From: Haliovirga abyssi
GTDB taxonomy: Bacteria; Fusobacteriota; Fusobacteriia; Fusobacteriales; Haliovirgaceae
Direction of reading: 5' to 3'
Length of the DNA: 64,000 bases
Assembly: GCF_030295325.1 (NCBI RefSeq)
Contig: NZ_AP027059.1
Span: forward strand, 2,166,637-2,230,636
Of the stretch, positions 41,928 to 50,471 are shown in pieces; positions within the stretch are counted from its first letter, which is position 1; each line of letters opens with the position of its first letter. The translations under genes and the position numbers were made by a program. Below the pieces are notes generated by a model. It saw only the letters and a list, made by a program, of their open reading frames with translations. It was not told the origin of the DNA and made no database searches.

Positions 41928-44240
41928 CTATTTTTCTTTTTTATCTTTAAATATAAATTTAGGCTTAATTGTATTTATAGCAATTAACATAATTGTCAAA
42001 GTTGACACAAATGCTACAAACATATTAAATGATATTAATGCTCCAAGCTCTCTATTTGGCGGAAATACAGAAAACATTAATACTGAAAATCCTAAAATTA
42101 CAACTACTGCATTGAAAAATATAGCTTTTCCTGCTTCTTCCATTGTATGTTTTGCTATTTCAATTTCATTTCCATCTCCTGCTGCCCTCATTTTATATCT
42201 ATCTATAAAATGAATTGCATAATCTACTCCTATTCCTATTGATATACTTGATAATAGTGCTGTTGTTGAAGAAAGAGGTATTTTTAAAAATCCCATAACC
42301 CCAAATGTTGTTAATGCTGTTAATGCAATTGGAATTATACCTATAAATCCTGCAACCACACTTTTAAACATAAATGCAATTAAAACTCCTATTAATATTA
42401 ATGATAATCCTAAACTTTGTATTTGCCCTTCTAATATCAAATCTGTAAATACCAAAGATTTATATGCAGAACCTGCATAATTAATCTTTATCCCTTTAAA
42501 CTCATTTTTATTATTTTTGACTACATCTATTACTTTTCTTATCAGCTTAGAGTTATCTGATTTTAATTGCAATTGCATATTTAATTTTTTATAATTATAA
42601 TCTATTACTTTATTTAAATTTTCAGGGTCTCCACTCATTGAATACAGTAACAGATATTGAGCTATCAAATCTCTACTACTTGGTATTGTATAATAACCTT
42701 CTTTATCTCCATTCATTACTAAATTCATTCTTTTTAAATAATCTGTCAATGAAAATGTTGCTCCAACTCCATCTATTTTTTCAATTTTAGCTTGTAAATC
42801 ATCTATTTTTTTTAATATTTCAGGATTCTTAAAATCATTTTCTTTCCCTTCAAATATTATATTTAACTTTGTTGTCCCACCAAAATTATTATTTATAAAT
42901 GTATCTGCTTTTACAATATTACTATTTTTTTCAAATTTACTTAAAAAACTTGAATCTACCCAAATTTTTGACATTCCATATATTGAAATCACTACTATTA
43001 TTACAGTTAATCCAACTATGTATAATTTTGATTTTAATATTTTTTCTGTTATATTATCCATAAAACTATTTTCTGCTATCTCTGCCTTACCGCTTTTCTC
43101 TTTTTTAGTTAAATGTGGCAATCCAAATAGAAACACTGAAGCTGGTAAAAACATCAAAGATAATACCATTGCAAATAACACTCCAAATGCTGTAAATATT
43201 CCAAAATATTTAACTGGATATACTTGAGAAGTTAATAGCGATAAAAATCCAACTGCTGTTGTTATAGATGTCATTATTACAGGTTTATACAATTCACTTA
43301 AAACCTTTTCTATAACTATCTCTTTTTTTAATTTATTATCTTTTTCATTACTCTCTTTTGTATAATGTTTAATATGACTAAATATATGTATCCCATCTGC
43401 CACACCAATTGCAATCAACATTACTGGTATCATTGTTGAAATAGAATATATTGGAATCTTCAGATATGTCATTAATCCAAATGCCCAAATGGCACTAAAT
43501 AGCACAATTAACAATGTTATTATTGTTCCTTTTATAGTCCTTAACGTTAAATATAAAACTATAATTATCACTAAAATTACAATTGGAATCATTTTTTTCA
43601 TATCTTTGGGAGCTAATAGTGCTAAACTTCCTTCGATTACAGGTCTTCCTGCAATATATATTTTATCTGAACCTGTATTATATTTAGATGCCATATCCTT
43701 CAAATCTTTATACATCTTTTGAGAAAAAATATCTTTGTCTAATTCTGCAATTATTAATGTTGAATTATAATTTTTAGAAACAAGTTTACCAAAAATCATA
43801 TTATTATTTTTTACATTTTCTTTTAATTTTTCTAATTTAGATTCTGTTTTAGGAACTCTTTTAAAAAATGAATTTACTTCCATTCCATATTCATCACCTA
43901 CAATATTTTCAGCAGTATAAAGGCTTACAACATCTGCTTTTTTTATTTTAGGATATTTTTGCAATGCTTTTGTAATATCTTTTACTTTCTGTAGAGTTTC
44001 ACTATTGATTACTCCATTTTTATTTTCAATTGCTATTATTACTCCATCTTTTATATTGAACCATTCTTCCGCTTTATCACTATAGACAAATGCAGGATTA
44101 TCTTTTGGCATATACTCATCTAAATTTGTTTCTAAACGCCCATTGCTTTTTATTGCTTTTAGCGAACCTACTGTTAATAATATCATAACTATAAATATTA
44201 TTATTGGATGTTTATAAATCTTTTTTAATAACTTTAACAT
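41928..44240 (-). CDS. MMPL/RND-family transporter
   Basis: 770 residues. Twelve membrane segments are expected: one near 14-32, a group at 220-370, one near 400-420 and a group at 620-760. Two large periplasmic loops lie at about 35-215 and 425-615. ADGIHIFSHIKHY and GVDYAIHFIDRYK are the paired TM motifs of MMPL/HpnN-like pumps (the intramembrane Asp residues carry protons). It is the first gene of the operon with LolA-like and porin genes and probably exports a lipid or hydrophobic compound. The start follows AGGGAGTG. A family A element lies in its leader. Confidence 0.85.
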   Translation of the reverse strand: MLKLLKKIYKHPIIIFIVMILLTVGSLKAIKSNGRLETNLDEYMPKDNPAFVYSDKAEEWFNIKDGVIIAIENKNGVINSETLQKVKDITKALQKYPKIKKADVVSLYTAENIVGDEYGMEVNSFFKRVPKTESKLEKLKENVKNNNMIFGKLVSKNYNSTLIIAELDKDIFSQKMYKDLKDMASKYNTGSDKIYIAGRPVIEGSLALLAPKDMKKMIPIVILVIIIVLYLTLRTIKGTIITLLIVLFSAIWAFGLMTYLKIPIYSISTMIPVMLIAIGVADGIHIFSHIKHYTKESNEKDNKLKKEIVIEKVLSELYKPVIMTSITTAVGFLSLLTSQVYPVKYFGIFTAFGVLFAMVLSLMFLPASVFLFGLPHLTKKEKSGKAEIAENSFMDNITEKILKSKLYIVGLTVIIVVISIYGMSKIWVDSSFLSKFEKNSNIVKADTFINNNFGGTTKLNIIFEGKENDFKNPEILKKIDDLQAKIEKIDGVGATFSLTDYLKRMNLVMNGDKEGYYTIPSSRDLIAQYLLLYSMSGDPENLNKVIDYNYKKLNMQLQLKSDNSKLIRKVIDVVKNNKNEFKGIKINYAGSAYKSLVFTDLILEGQIQSLGLSLILIGVLIAFMFKSVVAGFIGIIPIALTALTTFGVMGFLKIPLSSTTALLSSISIGIGVDYAIHFIDRYKMRAAGDGNEIEIAKHTMEEAGKAIFFNAVVVILGFSVLMFSVFPPNRELGALISFNMFVAFVSTLTIMLIAINTIKPKFIFKDKKEK

Positions 44241-44267
44241 AATTTTTCACTCCCTTTTTATTATTGA

Positions 44268-44366
44268 GGAACGGCTTAAAAATAACCTTCTGATTTTGTT
44301 TTAAAATACGCAATGGTTCAAGCGTTTTTATAACAAAAAATGAGAAACTTATTTTTTAAACATTCT
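44268..44366. mobile_element. Family A element, copy A8 (99 bp)
   Basis: GGAACGGCTTAAAAATAACC...TTTTTTAAACATTCT. The flanks TGA and TTA are not a perfect duplication, so this copy is older or altered. It lies between the crp terminator and the MMPL gene, most likely inside the leader RNA. Confidence 0.75.
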
Positions 44367-44401
44367 TTATCTTCTAAATTAATTATACTCTATAAAAAGG
44401 A

Positions 44402-44431
44402 AAAACACCGTAACTATAGTCACGGTGTTTT
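44402..44431 (-). terminator. Terminator of the Crp-family regulator gene
   Basis: AAAACACCGT/ACGGTGTTTT arms with a 10-nt loop and a T-rich tail on the minus strand. Confidence 0.85.
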
Positions 44432-44459
44432 GGGCGTTATCTTATTTTTTAATTTCATT

Positions 44460-45113
44460 TCAAAGTATTACTTCCTCTAATTTTTCTAAAGACAATATCT
44501 CTATTACACTATTTTCTTCCTTAATTATTTTTTCATCTTTTAATTTCTTAAAAGCTCTTGAAACAACCTCTCTTGAACTCCCTAACGCTCTTGCAATCTC
44601 TGTTTTTGTTTTGATTTTTATTATTTTCCCTCCATTTGATTTTTCATAAATCATCAATATATATTTAGCAACTCTCTCAACCATTTTAGAATATGATAAT
44701 ATTTCTATTAAATTAGATAAATTAACCATTTTTTTGCTCATCTCTTTTAAAAAATTTACTAAAAACTGTTTATTTTCAAAGGAAATTAATAACTGTTCTT
44801 TTGATAATTCATAAATTTCACAATTCTCTTCAGCTATTATATTTGCTGGATATAAATCTTCATTAAATAACAATACTCCTCCAAACATCTCTCCTTCATT
44901 AACCGTTCCTATCTTTTGCTCTTTTCCACTTGAAAAATATTTAACTATATCCAATTTCCCTTTAACCATAATTGTTAATACAGTGCATTTTTCTCCTTGA
45001 TTGTATATTATTTCGCCTTTTACTAATCTCTTCTTTTTAAAGTATATCTTCTTATCCTCTAAATTTTTATTATCAAAAAAATTTTCTAAACTAAAATTTT
45101 CTGCTATTTTCAT
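44460..45113 (-). CDS. Crp/Fnr-family transcription regulator
   Basis: 217 residues. A cNMP-binding-like beta-roll at about 20-120 (KGEIIYNQGEKCTVLTIMVKG, GEMFGGVLLF), a dimerisation helix, and a Crp-type HTH at about 165-200 (TKTEIARALGSSREVVSRA). It lacks the N-terminal cysteine set of FNR, and the cAMP-site arginine is not evident, so it is a generic Crp-like sensor. It begins 11 bp after the upstream gene, with an unusually distant ribosome-binding site (AGGAG about 15 nt away), and closes the two-component operon. Confidence 0.85.
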   Translation of the reverse strand: MKIAENFSLENFFDNKNLEDKKIYFKKKRLVKGEIIYNQGEKCTVLTIMVKGKLDIVKYFSSGKEQKIGTVNEGEMFGGVLLFNEDLYPANIIAEENCEIYELSKEQLLISFENKQFLVNFLKEMSKKMVNLSNLIEILSYSKMVERVAKYILMIYEKSNGGKIIKIKTKTEIARALGSSREVVSRAFKKLKDEKIIKEENSVIEILSLEKLEEVIL

Positions 45114-45124
45114 AATTTATATTC

Positions 45125-45589
45125 TCATCTCCTCTTTCCTCTTCCATTCCAGTTTCCATTCTTACCATTTCCATGATTCCTATTTTGCGTTCTCATTGCT
45201 CTATTTCTACCACTTCCAAAATCATTAAATCCATGTCTCATCCATAAAAATTCATCTTTATCATTAATAAAACTATATCTTTTTATCTTATCTTTCCCCA
45301 AAATAATTTTAACTTTTCTTATATGGTTTATTTTATTATATACGCTATATTCTATTTCTATATTCTCACCTTTTTTAAATTCAATCTCATTATAATCTAC
45401 AAACCATCTAGGACCTATCACAAACGCTATCTCTTTTACAGTTTCGCTCTCTTTCCCCTTAATAGATACTTTTAAAATATTATTATTTTGCTCTAAAACA
45501 ACTCCTTTAATTATATTTATATTATCACTATCTTCTGCAAAAATAACAAAACTAAAAATCAATAACATTAATAAAATAACTTTTTTCAT
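45125..45589 (-). CDS. Secreted protein with basic Gly/Asn/Arg-rich tail
   Basis: 154 residues, no known family recognised. Signal peptide (about 1-18, IFAE), a beta-rich middle (about 25-110) and a C-terminal tail (about 118-154) rich in Arg, Asn and Gly, ending GNGKNGNWNGRGKRR. The same kind of tail closes the DxNxDG-repeat protein at 49.5 kb. The start is the ATG at 45589, 6 nt after GGGGTG. It lies between an NtrC-type regulator and a Crp-type regulator on the same strand, so it probably belongs to their regulon. Confidence 0.6.
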   Translation of the reverse strand: MKKVILLMLLIFSFVIFAEDSDNINIIKGVVLEQNNNILKVSIKGKESETVKEIAFVIGPRWFVDYNEIEFKKGENIEIEYSVYNKINHIRKVKIILGKDKIKRYSFINDKDEFLWMRHGFNDFGSGRNRAMRTQNRNHGNGKNGNWNGRGKRR

Positions 45590-45628
45590 CTTAATCACCC
45601 CATTTAAAAAACTCTTTAAATTATCCTA

Positions 45629-46954
45629 TTATTCCCAATCTTTTAATTTATATCTTATACCACGACTACTAATCCCCAATATTTTAGCAGCTTGTGTTTT
45701 ATTTCCATTACAATGCTCTAATGTTTTTAATATTGCCTCTTTCTCTATTTCATTTAGAGTTTTCCCAACATAACAATCCTCAACATCTTTTTTATTTTCA
45801 CTCTTTTTTATCTCAATTTCCATATCTGGCATTATTAAAAATCTTTCTACTAAATTTTCTAACTCTCTCACATTCCCTGGAAATTGGTATTTTTTATATT
45901 TTTCTATTAATTTCCCTTCATAATTTCTAGCTTCCTCTTCTGTAACTTTGTATTTTTTACTATATTTATCTATAAAATATTTTATTAATAGCTCAATATC
46001 TCCATCTCTTTCTCTTAATGGAGGCAAGATTATCTTTACTAAATTCAATCTATAATATAAATCTTCTCTAAAATTTCCTTTTTTTATCTCATCTTCTAAA
46101 TTTCTATTAGTAGCAGCTATAACTCTACAATTAATTTTTATAGGATTTCCCCCACCAACTTTTTCAATCTCTTTTTCTTGTAATACTCTTAAAAGTTTTG
46201 CTTGTAATTCTATATTCATCTCTCCAATTTCATCAAGAAAAATTGTACCCTCTCCAGCTAATTCAAATTTTCCTTTTTTATCATTTATGGCTCCTGTAAA
46301 ACTTCCTTTTTTATGTCCAAACAGCTCACTTTCTACTAAATTATCTGGTAAAGTAGCCACATTTACTGCTATAAAAGGCTCATTTTCCCTATTCCCACTA
46401 TTATGGACAGCTTTTGCTACTACCTCTTTTCCTGTTCCGGTTTCTCCCTCTATTAATACTGGCACGTCTAAATCAGCTACTTTTTTTATTATATTTTCTA
46501 CATTTTCCATCTTTTTAGATTGATAAATTAAATTAGTTTTAGCTGAATTTTCTTTAATTATATCTTTTAAGTTTCTATTTTCTATTTTTACTTTTTTTGT
46601 TTCTAACGCCTTTTTTATTGTCTCTTTTAATTCTTCTATATTTACAGGCTTTGTCAAAAATCCATAAGCCCCTTTTTTCATACATCTAACAGCTGTTTCA
46701 ACTGTTCCATATGCTGTTAATAATATAAAGCTAATATCCAATTTCAATCTGTTTATCTCATCTAAAAAATCTTCTCCTGTTAAATCAGGCATCTTATAAT
46801 CTGATATAATCAAATCTACTCTCTCTTTTTTAGACAAATCAATTCCAGCTTTCACTCTATTTGCTGTATAAACTTCATATCCCTCTAATTCCAATATATC
46901 TTTTAATATATCTAGTTGTACTTCTTCATCATCTACAATTAATATTTTCCACAT
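45629..46954 (-). CDS. NtrC/ZraR-type sigma-54 response regulator
   Basis: 441 residues. Receiver 1-120 with D8/D9 and phospho-acceptor D52 (LIISDYKMPD). AAA+ sigma-54 domain at about 142-375 with Walker A GETGTGKE, the sigma-54 loop GSFTGA (commonly GAFTGA, here Ser), Walker B GTIFLDEIGEM and the R-finger region. Fis-type HTH at 400-441 (GNKTQAAKILGISSRGIRYKL). It activates RpoN promoters after phosphorylation by the kinase encoded upstream. The start is the ATG 2 bp after the kinase stop; the ribosome-binding site GAGGTG lies in the kinase's last codons. Confidence 0.92.
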   Translation of the reverse strand: MWKILIVDDEEVQLDILKDILELEGYEVYTANRVKAGIDLSKKERVDLIISDYKMPDLTGEDFLDEINRLKLDISFILLTAYGTVETAVRCMKKGAYGFLTKPVNIEELKETIKKALETKKVKIENRNLKDIIKENSAKTNLIYQSKKMENVENIIKKVADLDVPVLIEGETGTGKEVVAKAVHNSGNRENEPFIAVNVATLPDNLVESELFGHKKGSFTGAINDKKGKFELAGEGTIFLDEIGEMNIELQAKLLRVLQEKEIEKVGGGNPIKINCRVIAATNRNLEDEIKKGNFREDLYYRLNLVKIILPPLRERDGDIELLIKYFIDKYSKKYKVTEEEARNYEGKLIEKYKKYQFPGNVRELENLVERFLIMPDMEIEIKKSENKKDVEDCYVGKTLNEIEKEAILKTLEHCNGNKTQAAKILGISSRGIRYKLKDWE

Positions 46955-46956
46955 AT

Positions 46957-48414
46957 CTATTTCACCTCTATAAAAATTTCTGTTCCAATATTTTTTTCTG
47001 ACTTTACATCTATTCCCCAATTATGAGCATCAATTATCTTTTTAACTACAAACATTCCAATCCCATTCCCCATTGATTTTGTTGTATAATATAATTTAAA
47101 AAGATTTTCTAATTCCTCTTTATCCATTCCAATTCCATTATCTTTTATTAATATCCCCTTTTTGTCTACTTTAATTTTTACCTCTTTAAAATCTCTTTTA
47201 TCCAAAGCTTCTAAACTATTTCTTATTAAATTTATTAATACTTCCTTTAACTTATCTTTATCTCCAATTACAATTAAATTTTCTCTGTTTTCAAATATAA
47301 CATTTACCTCTTTTTCTTCAAATTGAGGCTTCATAAATTCATATATCTCTTTTATTAATTCATTTAAATTCAACTCTTTTTTATTTAAATTCAAATTTTT
47401 TCTAAGAGCTAAAAACTCCTCTATTATCCTATTTATTCTAAAAACTTCTTTGGACATTATCTCTATATATTTTTTTATTTTTTCATTTTCAGCTATTTTT
47501 TTTAGATATTCTATACTGTAATTTATTGTATTAATCGGATTTCTTATTTCATGTGCAACCATCGAAGCCATTCCACCAAGCAAAATATCTTTTTCTTTTT
47601 CTTTTATATAATTTTGTGCCTCCAATAATCTTTTTTGATGAATATTATAAATCACCATAAAAATTACAACTACTATTATTACAAATAGATTAAAAATTAA
47701 ATTTATAAGTCCTCTATTAATCTCCTTATAATCATTTGTGAAATTCATATATAATACCATTTTATAATTATAAATTAAATTATTCAATTTATCATCTATT
47801 TTTAAATTAGATATTGTTTTTATAATTTTTAAATTTTTATCCACATTCCCTATTTTTATAAAAATTTTATTAGAATTATCTAAAATTTCTATTTTTTTTG
47901 TTTCTCCACCTTTTATAATATTTGACAAAATCTTATTCAAAGATATATTTTTTATTAATTCTTGAGGTTTAGGATATCTCTTTATTATAATATAATCCCC
48001 TTTTTCCCCTGCTAAATATATACTGCTACTGTCATTATAATATTCTACAACTAATATCCCATTATCTAATATCTCTTTTAATCTATCTTTAAATATTGGA
48101 ATTTTATTATCTCCAAATATTATTTTAAAATTCTTATCTAATTTCACAGAATTATTTTTACTAAATTTTGTATATTTAAAATCTAAAAATATCTTTTCAT
48201 AAAATATCTCTTCTATATAAAAGTATTTTTCAATAGATTCATCTAAAAGTATTTTTACTGTATTTGATAATTTTTTAGTCTTTATTTTAATTTTATATTC
48301 TAAATACACCTTTTTTTCTGCATAAGCATTTATATTATATACTCCATAAATTATAGATATACCTATTATAATTAAAAAAATCGTATTTTTCCTCAATTTG
48401 TTTATATAATTCAA
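46957..48414 (-). CDS. Membrane histidine kinase paired with the NtrC-type regulator
   Basis: About 485 residues. TM1 (about 9-26), an extracytoplasmic sensor of about 210 residues, TM2 (about 238-256), a HisKA domain with the phospho-acceptor His in MVAHEIRNPINT (about residue 288) and a HATPase domain (LINLIRNSLEAL N-box, IKDNGIGM, TTKSMGNGIGMFV). It resembles ZraS/AtoS-type kinases. The most likely start is TTG at 48414, 8 nt after AGGTGG; two in-frame GTG codons upstream lie inside that site. Confidence 0.88.
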   Translation of the reverse strand: MNYINKLRKNTIFLIIIGISIIYGVYNINAYAEKKVYLEYKIKIKTKKLSNTVKILLDESIEKYFYIEEIFYEKIFLDFKYTKFSKNNSVKLDKNFKIIFGDNKIPIFKDRLKEILDNGILVVEYYNDSSSIYLAGEKGDYIIIKRYPKPQELIKNISLNKILSNIIKGGETKKIEILDNSNKIFIKIGNVDKNLKIIKTISNLKIDDKLNNLIYNYKMVLYMNFTNDYKEINRGLINLIFNLFVIIVVVIFMVIYNIHQKRLLEAQNYIKEKEKDILLGGMASMVAHEIRNPINTINYSIEYLKKIAENEKIKKYIEIMSKEVFRINRIIEEFLALRKNLNLNKKELNLNELIKEIYEFMKPQFEEKEVNVIFENRENLIVIGDKDKLKEVLINLIRNSLEALDKRDFKEVKIKVDKKGILIKDNGIGMDKEELENLFKLYYTTKSMGNGIGMFVVKKIIDAHNWGIDVKSEKNIGTEIFIEVK

Positions 48415-48426
48415 TATTTTCACCAC

Positions 48427-48662
48427 CTAAAAAAAATAGAATATAACAGCTCTTTAAATTTAAAATTATGATTAGACCCCCAAAAGGTAGTTTTCTAAAA
48501 TCATACCACTACATATAGTTTCGTAAAAGCTTTCGAACACTATATGTAGTGGTATGAAGAAAACTAAATACCTTTTTGTGGGTCAATCAAATTATTATTA
48601 ATTTTTAAAAAGAGCTTAATTATATTCTACTTTATAACAGATTAATTATCAATTGTTATTTT
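48427..48662. other. Intergenic region before the kinase gene
   Basis: Holds the second family B element and AT-rich sequence. No promoter was identified with confidence. Confidence 0.5.
48470..48588. repeat. Family B palindromic element, copy 2
   Basis: GATTAGACCCCCAAAAGGTA...TACCTTTTTGTGGGTCAATC, nearly identical to the copy at 39759 (about four differences, clustered at the left end and centre). Confidence 0.85.
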
Positions 48663-49425
48663 TTAATTCCACTTATTAAATCTTCTTTTCCCAAAATGTT
48701 TACCACTTTCTATAGAAACACTCTTTTCAATACTGTAACCTGAATTGTGTTTAGCTATATTTTGATTTTCAATTAAACTATTTGCTCCAACTACAGCTAA
48801 TGCAAATATTGATACAACTCCTATTACTTTTGGAATAAATTTAAGCTCTTTTGTCTTTTTAGGAACGGCTTAAAAATAACCTCTCCATTTGATAATAAAA
48901 GATGCAATGTTCTAAGCATTTTTATTATCAAATATAAAAAAATATTTTTTTAAACGTTCTCTTAGGTTGTGCTGTTAATTCTGTCATATACCCAAAAGGA
49001 CATACTTGACACCAAGTTCTTGGTTTAAAAAACACTCCTAATATAGTTCCAACTATTGTACTTGTTAATATAAATCTAAAAAATACAAATCCAATCTTGA
49101 GTAAATCTCCTCCTGTCTTCGTTAAAGAATATATAAAGAACCCAAACATTAACGTAAAGAACAGTGCTTTAAATTTTCTGCTTTGAAAAAACTTAGGTGC
49201 TTTTTTATTTAAAGATATCTTTTGTAATATTTTTGTTAAAAAATTTCCTCTTGGGCAATAAAACGCACAAAATGTTTTTTTCTTATCTTTTATACTCATA
49301 TAAACTGCTGGTATCATACATAATAATGCTGCTAAACCAAATAATGGGTTAATTATAGCTAATAATAAAAATAATATCATTAATGTCCAGTTCCATTTTA
49401 AATATACCTCTTTTAATTTTTTCAT
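48663..49425 (-). pseudogene. NapH-like 4Fe-4S membrane protein, interrupted by a family A element
   Basis: The 5' part (start 49425, after GAGGAGATAAAAAA) encodes two or three membrane segments and the cysteine motifs FCAFYCPRG and WCQVCPFG of NapH/NosR-like electron-transfer proteins. It now stops within the inserted element, giving 165 residues ending FKKIFFYI. Downstream of the element the same frame resumes (PKKTKELKFIPKVIGVV, membrane segment, stop at 48663). Removing the 100-bp element plus one TTA gives an uninterrupted 219-residue frame (660 nt). The product would pass electrons across the membrane via two [4Fe-4S] clusters. Both Cys motifs precede the insertion, so the short form may still fold. 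Confidence 0.85.
48862..48961. mobile_element. Family A element, copy A9 (100 bp), inside the NapH-like gene
   Basis: GGAACGGCTTAAAAATAACC ... TTTTTTTAAACGTTCTC with a perfect TTA duplication at 48859-48861 and 48962-48964. Stop codons in the element end the host frame. This is the clearest evidence that the family has moved. Confidence 0.9.
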
Positions 49426-49474
49426 TTTTTTATCTCCTCTCTTTTTTATTTTTTATAAACTTTTATAATTTTAT

Positions 49475-49526
49475 CCGTAAAATCTATGACTAATTTATAT
49501 TTAATTTTTCACCATAGATTTTACGG
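49475..49526 (-). repeat. Perfect 14-bp inverted repeat between the DxNxDG gene and the NapH-like gene
   Basis: CCGTAAAATCTATG and CATAGATTTTACGG surround a 24-nt AT-rich loop. There is no T-run, so an RNA processing or stabilising stem within an operon transcript is more likely than a terminator. Confidence 0.6.
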
Positions 49527-49547
49527 CTTCTAATTTCAACTTAAACT

Positions 49548-50060
49548 CTATCTTCTTCCTCTACCTTGTCTTTGACCTCTATTTCCTTTATTTCTATTGT
49601 TTCTTCTCATATTTTTTCTACCACTGTTTCCTTTCCCATAAGCTGGTCTATTGTCATTAATACCATCTCCATTTGCATCTACGAAATTATCATTTATTCC
49701 ATCTCCATTCTTGTCCACAAAATTTCTACCTTGCCCATTTGGATTTGCTCTTCCTGTCCCTCTTTGCCATACTGTTACTGCTGAATTTGTTGTATTAACT
49801 CTGTTTCTGCCATACCCTCTTCCATAAGCAGGTCTATTATCATTTATTCCATCTCCATTTGCATCTACGAAATTATCATTTATTCCGTCTCCATTCTTGT
49901 CTACAAAATTTCTACCTTGTCCATTTGGATTTTGTTTTCCTGTTCCTCTTTGCCATACTGTTGTTGCTTTTGCTGTTGTTGTAGTTGTTCCCTCATCTGC
50001 CATTACCAAACTTCCTATAATCATCATTGCTCCCAAACCTAATACCAATCCTTTTTTCAT
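49548..50060 (-). CDS. Secreted DxNxDG-repeat protein with basic tail
   Basis: 170 residues. Signal peptide (about 1-21, VMAD). Two repeats of about 58 residues follow, each with TVWQRGTG, PNGQGRNF and two calcium-loop-like motifs FVDKNGDGIND and FVDANGDGIND (four loops in total, pattern D-x-N-G-D-G-x-x-D). The tail is Arg/Asn/Gly-rich and ends GNRGQRQGRGRR. The loops look like EF-hand or thrombospondin type-3 calcium sites. The start is the ATG at 50060, 9 nt after AAAGGAG. It lies upstream of the NapH-like gene on the same strand, so a shared periplasmic or redox role is likely but unproven. Confidence 0.7.
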   Translation of the reverse strand: MKKGLVLGLGAMMIIGSLVMADEGTTTTTAKATTVWQRGTGKQNPNGQGRNFVDKNGDGINDNFVDANGDGINDNRPAYGRGYGRNRVNTTNSAVTVWQRGTGRANPNGQGRNFVDKNGDGINDNFVDANGDGINDNRPAYGKGNSGRKNMRRNNRNKGNRGQRQGRGRR

Positions 50061-50309
50061 TTTAAACATCTCCTTTAATTTTTTATTTATTGACCTATTA
50101 GGTCTTAACACTCTATATATAGCAACTCTATTTCAAAAATATTATTTTTATCTATTTTTTTATAAAAAAATTATAATTTTTATTTTATATTGCTCTCGGC
50201 TTAAATAAAATCAACATTTAAAGCACAAAAATATTTATTAAAAAAATTTATTTTCAACAGTTCAACTTGTATCTCTTGAAAATCAATTAGATATTCTATC
50301 CTATTAAAC

Positions 50310-50363
50310 AAAAATGCCTATGCAAAAAATTCATAGTATGAAAATTTTGCATAGGCATTTTTT
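50310..50363. terminator. Long-arm bidirectional hairpin
   Basis: AAAAATGCCTATGCAAAA and TTTTGCATAGGCATTTTT arms with an 18-nt loop and flanking T-runs on both strands. Confidence 0.75.
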
Positions 50364-50410
50364 GTAATTTATTTATATTTTCTGAATAAAATTATACTTT
50401 CCTAACAAAT

Positions 50411-50457
50411 AAAAAAAACTATACAATTCAACTTTTTTGTTGTTGTATAGTTTTTTT
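50411..50457 (-). terminator. Terminator of the cytoplasmic amylase gene
   Basis: AAAAAAACTATACAA and TTGTATAGTTTTTTT arms, 15 bp behind the stop codon. Confidence 0.85.
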
Positions 50458-50471
50458 CTATTATTTTTATC

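Larger units (their letters stand above)
50061..50471. other. Intergenic region with two terminators before the amylase gene end
   Basis: No gene. Two strong hairpins (listed separately) and about 200 bp of AT-rich upstream sequence of the DxNxDG gene, including a weak sigma-54-like match near 50121-50136. Confidence 0.6.

Noticed and set aside
49475-49526. Terminator between the DxNxDG gene and the NapH-like gene
   Set aside because: The arms are perfect but the loop is long and no T-run follows, so it is kept as an inverted repeat only.
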